From positions 705,561-769,560 of the forward strand of contig NZ_LIPD01000001.1 in the NCBI RefSeq assembly GCF_001905545.1: a DNA stretch of 64,000 nt, in the 5' to 3' direction. Each line of letters opens with the position of its first letter. Position 1 is the stretch's first letter. The DNA comes from Streptomyces sp. CB02056. GTDB taxonomy: Bacteria; Actinomycetota; Actinomycetes; Streptomycetales; Streptomycetaceae. Shown one piece after another: positions 1 through 10,614 of the stretch. The notes under the pieces are model-generated. The model was not told where the DNA came from. It made no database searches and saw nothing but the letters and a program-made list of their open reading frames with translations. A program made the translations under genes and the position numbers.

Positions 1-60
1 AGCACCAAGGGCAGCACGGCGGCACCGTAAGCAGGCGGGCACCCGCAGCGCAAAGGCTTT

Positions 61-609
61 TCAGCGCCCGCTCCGGCGGGTGCCGCAGGTCTCGACGGCC
101 GGCGGGACCGGCTCGGGCCCGGTGTCCGGGTCGCGGGTGAGCAGGTAGCGGGCGCCGGGGCCGGCCTCGCCGGCGCGGTCGGCGGCGTTGTAGAGGGCGC
201 AGCGGGTCAGCGAGAGGCAGCCGCAGCCGATGCAGCCGGTGAGCTTGGCCTTCAGCCGCTCCAGTTCGGCGATCTGCTCGTCGATCCGGCTCTGCCAGGA
301 CCCGGCGACCCGGTCCCACTCGGTGCCGCTGGGGGCCGGGCGTTCGGGGAGGCGGTCGAGGGCGACCCGGGCCTCGTCCAGGGAGAGGCCGACCCGCTGG
401 GCGGCGCGGATGAAGGCGATCCGGCGCAGCGTGCCGCGGGTGTAGCGGCGCTGGCCGCCGGTGGTGCGGGTGGCCTGGATCAGGTCGAGGCTCTCGTAGT
501 AGCGCAGCGCGGAGGGGGCGAGTCCGCTGCGGTCGGCGAGTTGGCCGATGGTGAGCAGGTCGGTGTGGTGCGGGCCGGGGGTCCGACGGCCGTCGGAATG
601 GGCGGTCAT
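61..609 (-). CDS. soxR: SoxR redox-sensing MerR-family regulator
   Basis: Cytoplasmic MerR-family transcription factor of 182 aa. The winged helix-turn-helix lies at about residues 19-60 (IGQLADRSGLAPSALRYYES), followed by a dimerisation helix and then a [2Fe-2S] motif C-x2-C-x-C-x5-C (Cys126, 129, 131, 137; CIGCGCLSLTRC). That motif is diagnostic of SoxR. In streptomycetes SoxR is known to respond to redox-active metabolites rather than to superoxide as such. The C-terminal tail after the cluster is about 45 residues and Pro/Arg rich. The ATG at 609 has no good Shine-Dalgarno, but a TACAGT -10-like hexamer ends 9 bases upstream (623 to 618), so the mRNA may be leaderless. It is divergent from a transketolase gene, and a SoxR-box-like dyad lies in the short gap, which suggests that gene is its direct target. 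Confidence 0.93.
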   Translation of the reverse strand: MTAHSDGRRTPGPHHTDLLTIGQLADRSGLAPSALRYYESLDLIQATRTTGGQRRYTRGTLRRIAFIRAAQRVGLSLDEARVALDRLPERPAPSGTEWDRVAGSWQSRIDEQIAELERLKAKLTGCIGCGCLSLTRCALYNAADRAGEAGPGARYLLTRDPDTGPEPVPPAVETCGTRRSGR

Positions 610-617
610 GGGAGCCC

Positions 618-659
618 ACTGTAACCGCTTGACCTCAAGCTGGCTTTAAGTTGCACCAT
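618..659. promoter_or_regulatory. SoxR-box-like dyad in the divergent soxR/transketolase promoter
   Basis: The plus strand carries CCTCAAG (633-639), four bases, then CTTTAAG (644-650). The left half-site is identical to the CCTCAAG half of the classical SoxR box, and the 4-bp spacer is the same. The right half differs at two positions from the ideal CTTGAGG. A -35-like TTGACC (629-634) abuts the dyad, so the site would sit between -35 and -10, as MerR-family activators require. A 19-bp spacer puts the -10 at 654-659 (CACCAT, a weak match) and the transcription start at about 665-667, the transketolase ATG. On the other strand TACAGT (623-618) is a reasonable -10 for soxR. Confidence 0.72.
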
Positions 660-666
660 CGTGGTC

Positions 667-1380
667 ATGACGACGAACGCGACTGCGGGCACCGCCACCG
701 GGGCCCGGTTCGAGGACCTTTCGGCCCTGATGGGCCTGATGACCGGCGACGAGAAGCACGGCCCCGCCGCCACCTCCACCCTGGACGCGCTCTGGGTGCT
801 GTACGACCGGGTGCTGCGGGTCACCCCCGCCACCGCCGAGGCCCAGGACCGGGACCGCTTCCTGCTCTCCAAGGGCCACGGCCCGATGGCCTACTACGCG
901 GTGCTGGCGGCCAAGGGCTTCATCTCCCCGGAGGTGCTGCCGAGCTTCGGCGGCTACGACTCGCCGCTCGGCCACCACCCGGACCGCACGCTGGTCCCCG
1001 GCGTGGAGATCGCCTCCGGCTCGCTCGGGCACGGCCTGCCGCTGGCCGTCGGCACCGCGCTCGGGCTGCGGGCGCAGGGCCTGACCGACCCGGCGGTGTG
1101 GGTGCTGGTCGGCGACGCGGAGTTCGACGAGGGCTCCAACGCCGAGGCGGTGGCCTTCGCCGGGGCGTACGGACTGGACCGGCTGCACGTGGTGGTGATC
1201 GACAACTCCTCGGCCACGCACGGCTGGCAGGGCGGCCTCGCCCAGCGGTTCGCGGCCGAGGGCTGGTCGACCGCGACGGTGGACGGCCGCGACCACGAGG
1301 CGCTGCACCGCGCCTACACCGCCGAGCACCCGGGCCGCCCGCACGTGGTGGTCGCCCGGGTCGAGCCCAAGGACTCCTGA
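667..1380 (+). CDS. Transketolase-like, N-terminal (ThDP-binding) subunit
   Basis: Encodes only the thiamine-diphosphate (PP) half of a transketolase, about 237 aa. Visible motifs are KGHG (about 69-72), SLGHGLPLAVG, and a ThDP/Mg signature GDAEFDEG (149-156) with Asn180 about 30 residues later (VVVIDNSS). The Pyr-binding half is the next gene, so the pair forms a split two-subunit enzyme like other archaeal and actinobacterial split transketolases. The reaction is probably ketol transfer in sugar-phosphate metabolism; the actual substrate is unknown. GTG at 661 is an alternative start. I prefer ATG 667 because a SoxR-type promoter would start transcription at or next to it, giving a leaderless mRNA. 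The two genes are separated by 71 bases and are very likely one operon. Confidence 0.85.
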   Translation: MTTNATAGTATGARFEDLSALMGLMTGDEKHGPAATSTLDALWVLYDRVLRVTPATAEAQDRDRFLLSKGHGPMAYYAVLAAKGFISPEVLPSFGGYDSPLGHHPDRTLVPGVEIASGSLGHGLPLAVGTALGLRAQGLTDPAVWVLVGDAEFDEGSNAEAVAFAGAYGLDRLHVVVIDNSSATHGWQGGLAQRFAAEGWSTATVDGRDHEALHRAYTAEHPGRPHVVVARVEPKDS

Positions 1381-1451
1381 GCGGGCGGCCCGCCCCCGCC
1401 GGACCCGACCACCGACCGCCGACCACCCCAGTAACGAAAGGCACTTCACCG

Positions 1452-2345
1452 ATGGACACCATGCGCGACCGCTTCGTGGACGTCACCACCCGCCTGCTGG
1501 ACGAGGACCCCCGGCTGGCCGTGGTGCTCGCCGACATCACCGCGGCCGCCTTCGCCCCGGCCCAGGAGCGCCACCCGGACCGGGTCGTCAACGTCGGCAT
1601 CCGCGAGCAGCTGCTGGTCGGCGCGGCCGGCGGCCTGGCCCTCACCGGGATGCGCCCGATCGCCCACACCTTCGCCAGCTTCCTGATCGAGCGGCCCTTC
1701 GAGCAGGTCAAGCTGGACCTCGTCCACCAGGGCGTCGGCGCCGTGCTGGTGAGCGCGGCGGGCTCGTACGACTGGCCGGCCGGCGGCCGTACCCACATGT
1801 CCCCGGGCGACGTCGCCCTGCTGGACACCCTGCCGGACTGGACGGTCCACGTCCCCGGCCACCCGGACGAGGCCGAGCGGCTGCTGCGCCACGCCTACGC
1901 GGACGGCGACCGCAACGTCTACGTGCGGCTCTCGGGGCACCAGAACGCGGCCGCGGTGCCGGTCGAGCCGGGCCGCTTCGCCACCGTCCGGACGGGATCG
2001 CGCGGCGTGGTGCTCGCCGTCGGGCCGATGCTGGACGCGGTGCTCGCGGCCACCGGGGGCCTGGACGTCACCGTGCTGTACGCGGCGACGGTGCGCCCCT
2101 TCGACGCCGCCGGGCTGCGCGCGGCGCTGGGCGACCGGGCGGACGTGGTGCTGGTCGAGCCGTACCTGGCGGGCACCTCCGCCAACGAGGCGCACGCGGC
2201 GCTCGCCGACCGTCCGCACCGGGTGCTGGGCCTGGGGGTGCCGCGTGAGGAGCACCGGCACTACGGCTCGATCGAGGAGCACCTGGCCGCCTACGGCCTG
2301 GACGCCCCGTCGCTGCGGGAGCGGATCGGCACCTTCCTCTGGTAG
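1452..2345 (+). CDS. Transketolase-like, C-terminal (Pyr-binding) subunit
   Basis: Protein of 297 aa, partner of the preceding gene. It shows the transketolase Pyr-domain signature: the conserved catalytic Glu in VVNVGIREQLLVGAAGGLA (about 47-65), the substrate/Arg region FASFLIERPFEQVKLD, and a C-terminal transketolase_C fold from about residue 175 (VLAVGPMLDAVLAA, TVLYAATVRPFDA). The start ATG is preceded by GAAAGG about 12 bases upstream. A fused bacterial transketolase is about 650-700 aa; the two parts here sum to about 534 aa, short but normal for split forms. Nothing in the sequence identifies a dedicated pathway. Confidence 0.87.
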   Translation: MDTMRDRFVDVTTRLLDEDPRLAVVLADITAAAFAPAQERHPDRVVNVGIREQLLVGAAGGLALTGMRPIAHTFASFLIERPFEQVKLDLVHQGVGAVLVSAAGSYDWPAGGRTHMSPGDVALLDTLPDWTVHVPGHPDEAERLLRHAYADGDRNVYVRLSGHQNAAAVPVEPGRFATVRTGSRGVVLAVGPMLDAVLAATGGLDVTVLYAATVRPFDAAGLRAALGDRADVVLVEPYLAGTSANEAHAALADRPHRVLGLGVPREEHRHYGSIEEHLAAYGLDAPSLRERIGTFLW

Positions 2346-2376
2346 CCGGCCGGGTGAGCCTGCCGGGTCTGACGGC

Positions 2377-4110
2377 TCAGGTCAGCACGATCGCCACCGC
2401 GTCCGCCGCCACCCGCACCGCCGTCCCCTCCAGTTCCGCCGCCCCGAAGGCCGCGACCACCTCGCGCCCGGCGGCCCCCAGCGGCAGCGCGGCCTCCCGC
2501 GGCCCGAGGTTGACGGCGATCCGGTACGGCCCCCGGTGCACCACCAGCAGGCCCGCCGCTTCGTCGTGGGTCGCCCGCACGGCGCCGAGGTCGGGGTCGG
2601 ACAGTTCCGGCCGCTCGCGCCGAAGCCGGATCAACTGCCGGTACCAGGCGAGGAGTTCGCTGTGCGGGGCGCGCCGGAGCTCGGTCCAGTCGAGGACCGA
2701 GCGCAGCACGGTGGCGGGTTCCTGCGGGTCGGGGACGGCCTCGGCGGCCCAGCCGTGCTCGGCGAACTCCCGCCGCCGGCCCTGTCGGACGGCCTCGGCG
2801 AGGTCCGGGTCGGTGTGGTCGGTGAAGTACTGCCAGGGGGTGGCGGCGCCCCACTCCTCGCCCATGAAGAGCATCGGGGTGAACGGTGAGGTGAGCACCA
2901 GGGCCGCGCCGCAGGCGAGCCGGCCGGGGGAGAGGCCGGCCGAGACGCGGTCGCCGAGCGCCCGGTTGCCGACCTGGTCGTGGGTCTGGAGGTAGCCGAG
3001 CAGCCGGTGGCCCGCGTCGAGCGGGGTGAACGGGCGCCCGTGGGTACGGCCGCGGAAGGAGGACCAGGTGCCGTCGTGGAAGAACCCCCGGGTGAGCGTC
3101 CGGGCGAGGGCGGCGAGCGGCTCGCGGGCGAAGTCCCGGTAGTAGCCGTGGGATTCGCCGGTGAGCGCGCAGTGCAGGGCGTGGTGGAAGTCGTCGCTCC
3201 ACTGGGCGGTGAGGCCCTGCCCGCCCGCCTCGCGCGGGGTGGTGGTGGCCGGGGTGTTGCGGTCGGACTCGGCGACCAGGAACAGCGGCCGGTTGGTGGC
3301 GGCCGCCAACTTCCCTACCTCGGTGGAGAGTTCCTCCAGGAAGTGGACGGCCCGGTCGTCCGCGAGGGCGTGCACGGCGTCCAGCCGCAGTCCGTCGATC
3401 CGGTAGTCGCGCAACCAGGCCAGCGCGCTGCCGATCAGGTAGGCGCGCACCTCGTCCGAGCCGGGCGCGTCCAGGTTGACCGCCGCGCCCCACGGGGTGT
3501 GGTGCCGGTCGGTGAAGTACGGCCCGTACGCGGGAAGGTAGTTGCCCGACGGGCCGAGGTGGTTGTGGACGACGTCCATCACCACCCCGAGGCCCTTGCG
3601 GTGGGCGGCGTCCACGAAGCGCTTGAGCCCCTCGGGCCCGCCGTAGGGCTCGTGGACGGCCCAGGGCGAGACCCCGTCGTAGCCCCAGCCGTGCTTGCCG
3701 GGGAACGGGCAGACCGGCATCAGCTCGACGAAGTCCACCCCCAACTCGACCAGGTGGTCCAGGTGTTCGGCGGCGGCCTCGAAGGTGCCGCAGGGGGTGA
3801 AGGTGCCGACGTGCAGCTCGTACAGCACCGCGCCGGGCAGTGCCCGGCCGTGCCAGCCGGTCCGCGACCAGCGGAACCCGGCGTGGTCCACGGCGCGGCT
3901 GGGCCCGTCCGGGCCGTACGGCTGCCGGGCCGAGCGCGGGTCGGGCAGCGGCGGGCCGTCGTCCAGCCGGAAGGCGTAGTCGCCCGCCGGGGCCTCGCCG
4001 GACCACCAGCCGTCCCGGTCCGGGCAGCGGGCCAACTCGTGTGCCGTGCCGTCGACGTCGACCCGTACCCGGGTGGCGGCGCGGGGCGCCCACACCTGGT
4101 AGACCGGCAT
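2377..4110 (-). CDS. treZ: Malto-oligosyltrehalose trehalohydrolase
   Basis: GH13 enzyme of 577 aa that releases trehalose from maltooligosyl-trehalose in the cytoplasm, the second step of the TreYZ route. An N-terminal CBM48-like beta domain (1-90) is followed by the (beta/alpha)8 barrel: region I DVVHNH (179-184), region II GLRLDAVHAL with nucleophile Asp244, region III LVAESD with acid/base Glu281, and region IV LQTHDQVGNRA. HGWGYDGVSPWAVHEPYGGPE is the typical TreZ active-site loop. The ATG overlaps the treY stop by one base (TGATG), so translation is coupled. The two enzymes convert glycogen or maltodextrin ends to trehalose. Confidence 0.95.
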   Translation of the reverse strand: MPVYQVWAPRAATRVRVDVDGTAHELARCPDRDGWWSGEAPAGDYAFRLDDGPPLPDPRSARQPYGPDGPSRAVDHAGFRWSRTGWHGRALPGAVLYELHVGTFTPCGTFEAAAEHLDHLVELGVDFVELMPVCPFPGKHGWGYDGVSPWAVHEPYGGPEGLKRFVDAAHRKGLGVVMDVVHNHLGPSGNYLPAYGPYFTDRHHTPWGAAVNLDAPGSDEVRAYLIGSALAWLRDYRIDGLRLDAVHALADDRAVHFLEELSTEVGKLAAATNRPLFLVAESDRNTPATTTPREAGGQGLTAQWSDDFHHALHCALTGESHGYYRDFAREPLAALARTLTRGFFHDGTWSSFRGRTHGRPFTPLDAGHRLLGYLQTHDQVGNRALGDRVSAGLSPGRLACGAALVLTSPFTPMLFMGEEWGAATPWQYFTDHTDPDLAEAVRQGRRREFAEHGWAAEAVPDPQEPATVLRSVLDWTELRRAPHSELLAWYRQLIRLRRERPELSDPDLGAVRATHDEAAGLLVVHRGPYRIAVNLGPREAALPLGAAGREVVAAFGAAELEGTAVRVAADAVAIVLT

Positions 4111-6554
4111 CAGCCCCTCCTCGTCAGCAGCGCCACCGGCAGCGCCGTCAGCAGCTCCGCGACCGGCACCGCGCCCGCCGGGAAGCCCCGCCCGGTCAGC
4201 TCGTCCGTCCACGGCCCGCCCGCCGGCAGCTCCAGCACGGTGTCGCGCCAGCCGCCGGCCCGCTCCAGCCCGTACGGCAGCCGGGTGACGGCGGTGACCA
4301 CGTCCGCGCCCCGGGCGAAGGCCAGCAGGTGCTCGCCGGCCGGGCCGGTAGCGGGCAGCGGGCGGTAGGAGCCGAGCGGCCGGGAGCGGCGCAGGTGCAG
4401 CGCGGTGGCGGTGAGGTGCAGCTTCTCCCGGGCGAGGTCGCCGGGGCGCGGCGCGGCCGCGTCGGTGAGCCGCACGGCCAGCGCGCCGAGGTCCACCACG
4501 CCCCGGTTGTCCGGGTCCACCAGGGTGTACAGCGGCTCCTCGCCGCCCTGGTAGAGGTCCGGCACGCCCGGCACGGTGAGGTGCAGCAGCGCGGCGGCCA
4601 GGGTGTTGGCGCGGGCGTACGGGGCGAGGGCGTGCACGGCGCCCTCGACCCGGGGGAGCAGCCCGGGGTTGCCGTGGACGGAGCGGGCGCGCTGCTCCAG
4701 GGCCCGCTCGTAGCGGGGGTCGGGGGTGGTCCAGGAGGTGTGCAGCTTGGCCTCGCGGACGGCCTTGAGCAGGGCGGCGACCAGCCGGTCCGGGTCGATC
4801 GGCCAGGCGGCGACCAGGGTGTGCCAGAGCAGCCAGTCGGCGTCCCGGTCGAGGCCGGGCGCGGCGGGGCCCGCGGCGGTGGACCAGGCGTCGACCTCGG
4901 CGGCCCAGGCGTCCGGCCGCTCGGCGAGCACGGCGAGCCGGGCCCGGGCGTCGGCGCTGCGCTTGGTGTCGTGGGTGGAGAGCACCGTCATGCCGTGCGG
5001 CCAGGTGCGTTCCTGGGCGCGGCACCAGTCGTGGAACTCCGCCGGGTGCAGACCGGGCCGGGCCGGCTCGCCGCCGACCTCGTTGAGGCCGGGCAGGGCG
5101 TTCCAGCGGTAGAAGGCGGTGTCCTCGACGCCCTTGGCGGCCACCGCGGCGGCGGTCTGGGCGAAGCGCGCGCAGAACTCGTCCTTGTCCGCGCCGCGGC
5201 CCAGCTCCCCGAGCGCGAGCGCGGCCACCAGCCGGTCGGTCGGGTCGGCGGAGTCGTCCAGGGCGGCCCGCAGCTGCCGCGCCGAGGCGGCCGGGACGGC
5301 CTCGCCGGGCCGGGCGTACGGCCGGTACGCCGGGTAGCCGGTGAGCAGCCGGCCGAGCGCCGCGCGCAGCTGCCCCGGCGCGTGGTCGGCGTGCGCGGGC
5401 TCGGCGGCGCCGATCCGCAGCGCGATCCGGACCAGCCGCTCGACCTCGGCGGCGAGTTCGCCGTCCGGCCCGGTCATGTCGGCCCGCCCGCGCCGGGCCT
5501 CGGCGACCGCGGGGTGCGGGTCCGCGCAGAGGTCCCGGACCGGGCCGCCGTGCAGGAAGGACTCGTACGCCCCGGCCAGCCGGCAGGCGCCCGCGTGGTC
5601 GAGGAGCACGCCGTCGATCCGGCGCAGCGCGTCGTAGCCGGTGGTGCCGGCCACCGGCCAGTCCTCGGGCAGCCGCTCCTCGCCGGTGAGGATCTTCTCG
5701 ACCACCACGTACGCGCCGCCGGTGGCGTCGGCCAGGCGCCGCAGGTAGCCGCGCGGGTCGGCGAGCCCGTCGGGGTGGTCGATCCGGAAGCCGTCCAGGA
5801 CGCCGTCGGCGTGCAGGGCGAGCAGGACGGCGTGGGTGGCGGCGAACACCTCCGGGTCCTCGGCGCGCAGCGCGATCAGCTCGTTGACGGTGAAGAAGCG
5901 CCGGTAGTTGAGCTCGGTGCGGGCCAGGCGCCACCAGGCGAGCCGGTACCACTGGCGGGCGAGCAGCTCCTCCAGCGGGAGCCCGGCGGTGCCGGGGCGC
6001 AGCGGCAGCTCGTGCTCGTGGTAGCACAGGGTGTCGCCGTCCACGGTGAGCCGGTCCAGCACGGCGCCGAGCCGGTCGCCGAGCAGCGGCAGCAGCACCC
6101 GTCCGCGCCCGGGGGCGTCGGCGGGGCCCGGCTGGGCGGTCCAGTCGATGTCGAACCAGTGCGCGTACGGCGAGTCGGGCCCGTCGCGCAGCACCTGCCA
6201 CAGCGGCCGGTTGAGCCGTTCGGGGGCGGGCACGGCCATGTGGTTGGGCACCACGTCGGCGATCAGCCGCAGGCCGTGGCGGTGCGCCTCGGCGGCCAGC
6301 GCGCGCAGCGCCGGTTCGCCGCCGAGCTGCTCGCTGATCCGGGTGTGGTCGACGGTGTCGTAGCCGTGGGTGGAGCCGGGGACGGCCTCCAGCAGCGGGG
6401 AGAGGTGCAGGTGGGAGACGCCGAGGGCGGCCAGGTAGGGGACGGCGGCGGTGGCGTCGCGGAGGGTGAAGCCGGGCTGGAGCTGGAGGCGGTACGACGA
6501 CGAGGGGACGGCGGCGGCCGGGCGGGGCTGCGCGGGCTCGGCGGCGGGGGTCAT
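4110..6554 (-). CDS. treY: Malto-oligosyltrehalose synthase
   Basis: GH13 intramolecular transglycosylase of 814 aa. It turns the reducing-end alpha-1,4 bond of maltodextrins into an alpha,alpha-1,1 bond. Motifs: SSYRLQLQPGFTLRDA at the N terminus, DVVPNHM (100-106), DGFRIDHPDGLADP with nucleophile Asp259, VVVEKILTGEERLPEDWPVAGTTGYDAL with Glu286 (a TreY hallmark), and LSTHDTKRSADARARL. A usual TreY is about 720-830 aa, so it is full length. The start ATG is preceded by GGAG at very short spacing; a start a few codons away cannot be excluded. It is the first gene of a treY-treZ pair, and glgX lies 126 bases upstream on the same strand. Confidence 0.95.
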   Translation of the reverse strand: MTPAAEPAQPRPAAAVPSSSYRLQLQPGFTLRDATAAVPYLAALGVSHLHLSPLLEAVPGSTHGYDTVDHTRISEQLGGEPALRALAAEAHRHGLRLIADVVPNHMAVPAPERLNRPLWQVLRDGPDSPYAHWFDIDWTAQPGPADAPGRGRVLLPLLGDRLGAVLDRLTVDGDTLCYHEHELPLRPGTAGLPLEELLARQWYRLAWWRLARTELNYRRFFTVNELIALRAEDPEVFAATHAVLLALHADGVLDGFRIDHPDGLADPRGYLRRLADATGGAYVVVEKILTGEERLPEDWPVAGTTGYDALRRIDGVLLDHAGACRLAGAYESFLHGGPVRDLCADPHPAVAEARRGRADMTGPDGELAAEVERLVRIALRIGAAEPAHADHAPGQLRAALGRLLTGYPAYRPYARPGEAVPAASARQLRAALDDSADPTDRLVAALALGELGRGADKDEFCARFAQTAAAVAAKGVEDTAFYRWNALPGLNEVGGEPARPGLHPAEFHDWCRAQERTWPHGMTVLSTHDTKRSADARARLAVLAERPDAWAAEVDAWSTAAGPAAPGLDRDADWLLWHTLVAAWPIDPDRLVAALLKAVREAKLHTSWTTPDPRYERALEQRARSVHGNPGLLPRVEGAVHALAPYARANTLAAALLHLTVPGVPDLYQGGEEPLYTLVDPDNRGVVDLGALAVRLTDAAAPRPGDLAREKLHLTATALHLRRSRPLGSYRPLPATGPAGEHLLAFARGADVVTAVTRLPYGLERAGGWRDTVLELPAGGPWTDELTGRGFPAGAVPVAELLTALPVALLTRRG

Positions 6555-6680
6555 AGCTCCATAGGTACCCGGGGGAGGCCGCCGCCAAGACCCGCTGCTG
6601 ACCCGAACAGGTGACCGCCCCGGCCGTCCGACGGCGCCACGCGCCCCCGTACGAGCCGGTCCGGCGCCGCCGTCACCGTG

Positions 6681-8888
<2,208 letters not shown>

Positions 8889-9296
8889 GACTCCTCAACT
8901 TCCTTGCTGCCGACGGAAACTGACGTGTAGTCCGATGAATGGCCCGGCCGTCCGCCCGGACCCGGACGCTCTCTTCCCGGCCGGACGGCCGGGCATGTGC
9001 GCAAGCGTGCGCCGTGACGCACGGCACAGTCGCCGTGACGCGCGGCACAGCGCATACTCCCCGAGCCCTCCCCCGGCGTCCGGGAGATCCGGCCCGGGTT
9101 GGGCCGAACGAGCGCCCGTCGGGCATTCGTGTGAAGAGTGCTCCCGGTGGTGCGGGAGAGCCCCCGGGCATCCGGCTGCGGGCGGCTCGCGACGGGCAGT
9201 ACCCTTGATCGTCCGGCCGCCTGGGCCGACTCCCGACAGCCCGTCAACGGTCCCCGCGCCCGCGGGGGTCGGTGCGGCGACCAGATGAGGTGGCGC
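8889..9296. other. Divergent intergenic region, glgX / SAV2148-family gene
   Basis: 408 bases without a convincing gene. It holds the glgX ribosome-binding region at the left edge, a pair of tandem dyads at 9011-9050 (listed separately), a -10-like CATACT at 9053-9058 directly after the second dyad, and a second -10-like TACCCT near 9199. Short ORFs here show no conserved motif and I treat them as chance products of high GC. Confidence 0.6.
9011..9050. repeat. Two tandem 19-bp dyads, 21-bp period
   Basis: GCCGTGACGCACGGCACAG (9011-9029) recurs with one change at 9032-9050 (GCCGTGACGCGCGGCACAG). Each copy is itself an inverted repeat GCCGTG-ACG-CACGGC (one arm mismatch in copy 2). The start-to-start distance of 21 bp equals two helical turns, so two protein dimers could bind the same DNA face. 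A CATACT -10-like hexamer follows 2 bases later on the plus strand. No cognate regulator is identified. Confidence 0.6.
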
Positions 9297-10571
9297 ATGG
9301 TGTTCCCCGCCGGCGGCCGCGGCACCGGGCCCGACGGGCCCGGCCGGGGCGCGGCCCGCAGCGAGGCGCCCACGGTGGTCATGCGCCCCACCCTGACCGG
9401 CCGGGCCCTGGTGCCCGCCCAGAGCGGCCCCGTCGAGATACCCGCCCTGGCCTGGTCGGCCGCCGAGTGGGAGGACGCCTACCAGCGGGTCCGGCTGTCC
9501 GGCCGCGCCTACGTCTGGCTCAACCTGGTCGAACAGCGGCTGCGCGCCCTCGTCGACGAGGTGCTGCACCCGATCTACGCCCCCGCCCACGGCGAGGACT
9601 GGGTCACCGCCGCGGCCGGCCCGGCCGGCGAGGAGTGGGCGCACCGGGCCGGCGCCGTGCGCGAGGTCAGCCGCCGCAAGGGCTACCTGCTCGACCCCGC
9701 CGACGACGACCCGCTGGTCTTCCTCACCCTGCCCCAGCTGCGCGAACTGATGGTGCAGCACTGGCCCTGCTTCGAGCCGTACCTAGCCGACCGGCGCGAG
9801 ATCGAACTGGCGCTGGACGAACTGGAGGTGGCCCGGCACGTCGTCTCCCGCAACCGGGTGCTCACCCAGACCGTGCTGGCCCAGACCGAACGCGCCGCCG
9901 CCCGGCTGCTGGCCGTGCTGGACGGCGGCGCCGGCGGGGTGCCCGCCGACGTCGTCGAGTCCCTGGTGGCCGGCCGGTACGCGGACGTCGTCGCCGTCCA
10001 CGCCGACCGGGTCCGGCTCCAGCGCGACCTGCCCGTCGAGGACCTGCTGGACGGCGCCCGGCGGCTGGACGCGCTCGGCATCGGCCTCGGCATGCTCTGC
10101 CAGAACTACACCGGCAAGCGCCTGGTGCGCCTCGCCGGCGAAGGCTGCCGGGTCCGGCTGCTCTTCCTCAACCCGGCGAGCAGCGCCGTACGCCGCCGCG
10201 AACGCGAACTCGGCCTCGGCCGCAGCGAGTTGTCCCGCTCCATCGAGATGAACATCATGCACGTACGGCGGGTCCGGGCCCGGCTGCGGGACCAGGGCGG
10301 CTTCGAGATCCGGGTCTTCGACGAGACCCCGCGCTTCACCGCCTACCTGGTCGAGGGCCCCCGCACGCCCGGCCAGGCCGGCGGCCGCCGCCAGGGCCGC
10401 GACCTCGGCGTCATCCAGCCCTACCTGCGCCGCGCCCGCGGCATGGAGTCCCCGGCCCTGGTGCTGCGCGGCGGCGCCGGCCAGCAGCCCGGCGGCACCG
10501 AGCCCGGACTGCTGGAGGTCTACCGCGAGGAGTTCGAGGGCATCTGGGCCGACTCCCGGTCCGTCTCCTAG
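9297..10571 (+). CDS. SAV2148-family HEPN-domain protein
   Basis: Protein of about 424 aa from ATG 9297, matching a family conserved in streptomycetes and named after SAV2148, annotated as HEPN-domain. Recognisable blocks: GRAYVWLNLVEQRLRALVDEVL, REVSRRKGYLLDPADDDPL, FLTLPQLRELMVQHWPCFEPY, ELALDELEVARHVVSRNRVL, RVRLLFLNPASSAVRRRERE and FEIRVFDETPRFTAYLVEGP. HEPN domains are known from RNases and abortive-infection or toxin proteins, but no function is established for this family and no R-x4-6-H catalytic motif is obvious here. ATG 9285 is a possible alternative start; 9297 is chosen because GAGG lies 6 bases upstream. The C-terminal half resembles phospholipase-D-like or lipid-recognition folds only vaguely. 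Confidence 0.8.
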   Translation: MVFPAGGRGTGPDGPGRGAARSEAPTVVMRPTLTGRALVPAQSGPVEIPALAWSAAEWEDAYQRVRLSGRAYVWLNLVEQRLRALVDEVLHPIYAPAHGEDWVTAAAGPAGEEWAHRAGAVREVSRRKGYLLDPADDDPLVFLTLPQLRELMVQHWPCFEPYLADRREIELALDELEVARHVVSRNRVLTQTVLAQTERAAARLLAVLDGGAGGVPADVVESLVAGRYADVVAVHADRVRLQRDLPVEDLLDGARRLDALGIGLGMLCQNYTGKRLVRLAGEGCRVRLLFLNPASSAVRRRERELGLGRSELSRSIEMNIMHVRRVRARLRDQGGFEIRVFDETPRFTAYLVEGPRTPGQAGGRRQGRDLGVIQPYLRRARGMESPALVLRGGAGQQPGGTEPGLLEVYREEFEGIWADSRSVS

Positions 10572-10614
10572 GGCAGTTGGTCGGGGCGGCGGCGCGGCTG
10601 CCAGACTGCGGGCC

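Noticed and set aside
2377..6588. A 1403-codon minus-strand reading frame spanning treZ and treY
   Set aside because: Only its end matches TreZ; the upstream part is out of frame with TreY and is a GC-bias shadow with Arg/Ala/Pro-rich composition.
3840..6614. A 924-codon plus-strand frame opposite treY
   Set aside because: Antisense to a well-conserved GH13 gene with low-complexity product.
6555..6680. Stem between glgX and treY as a terminator
   Set aside because: GACGGCGCC and the later GGCGCCGCCGTC pair only with a bulge, and treY follows on the same strand, so I do not call it.
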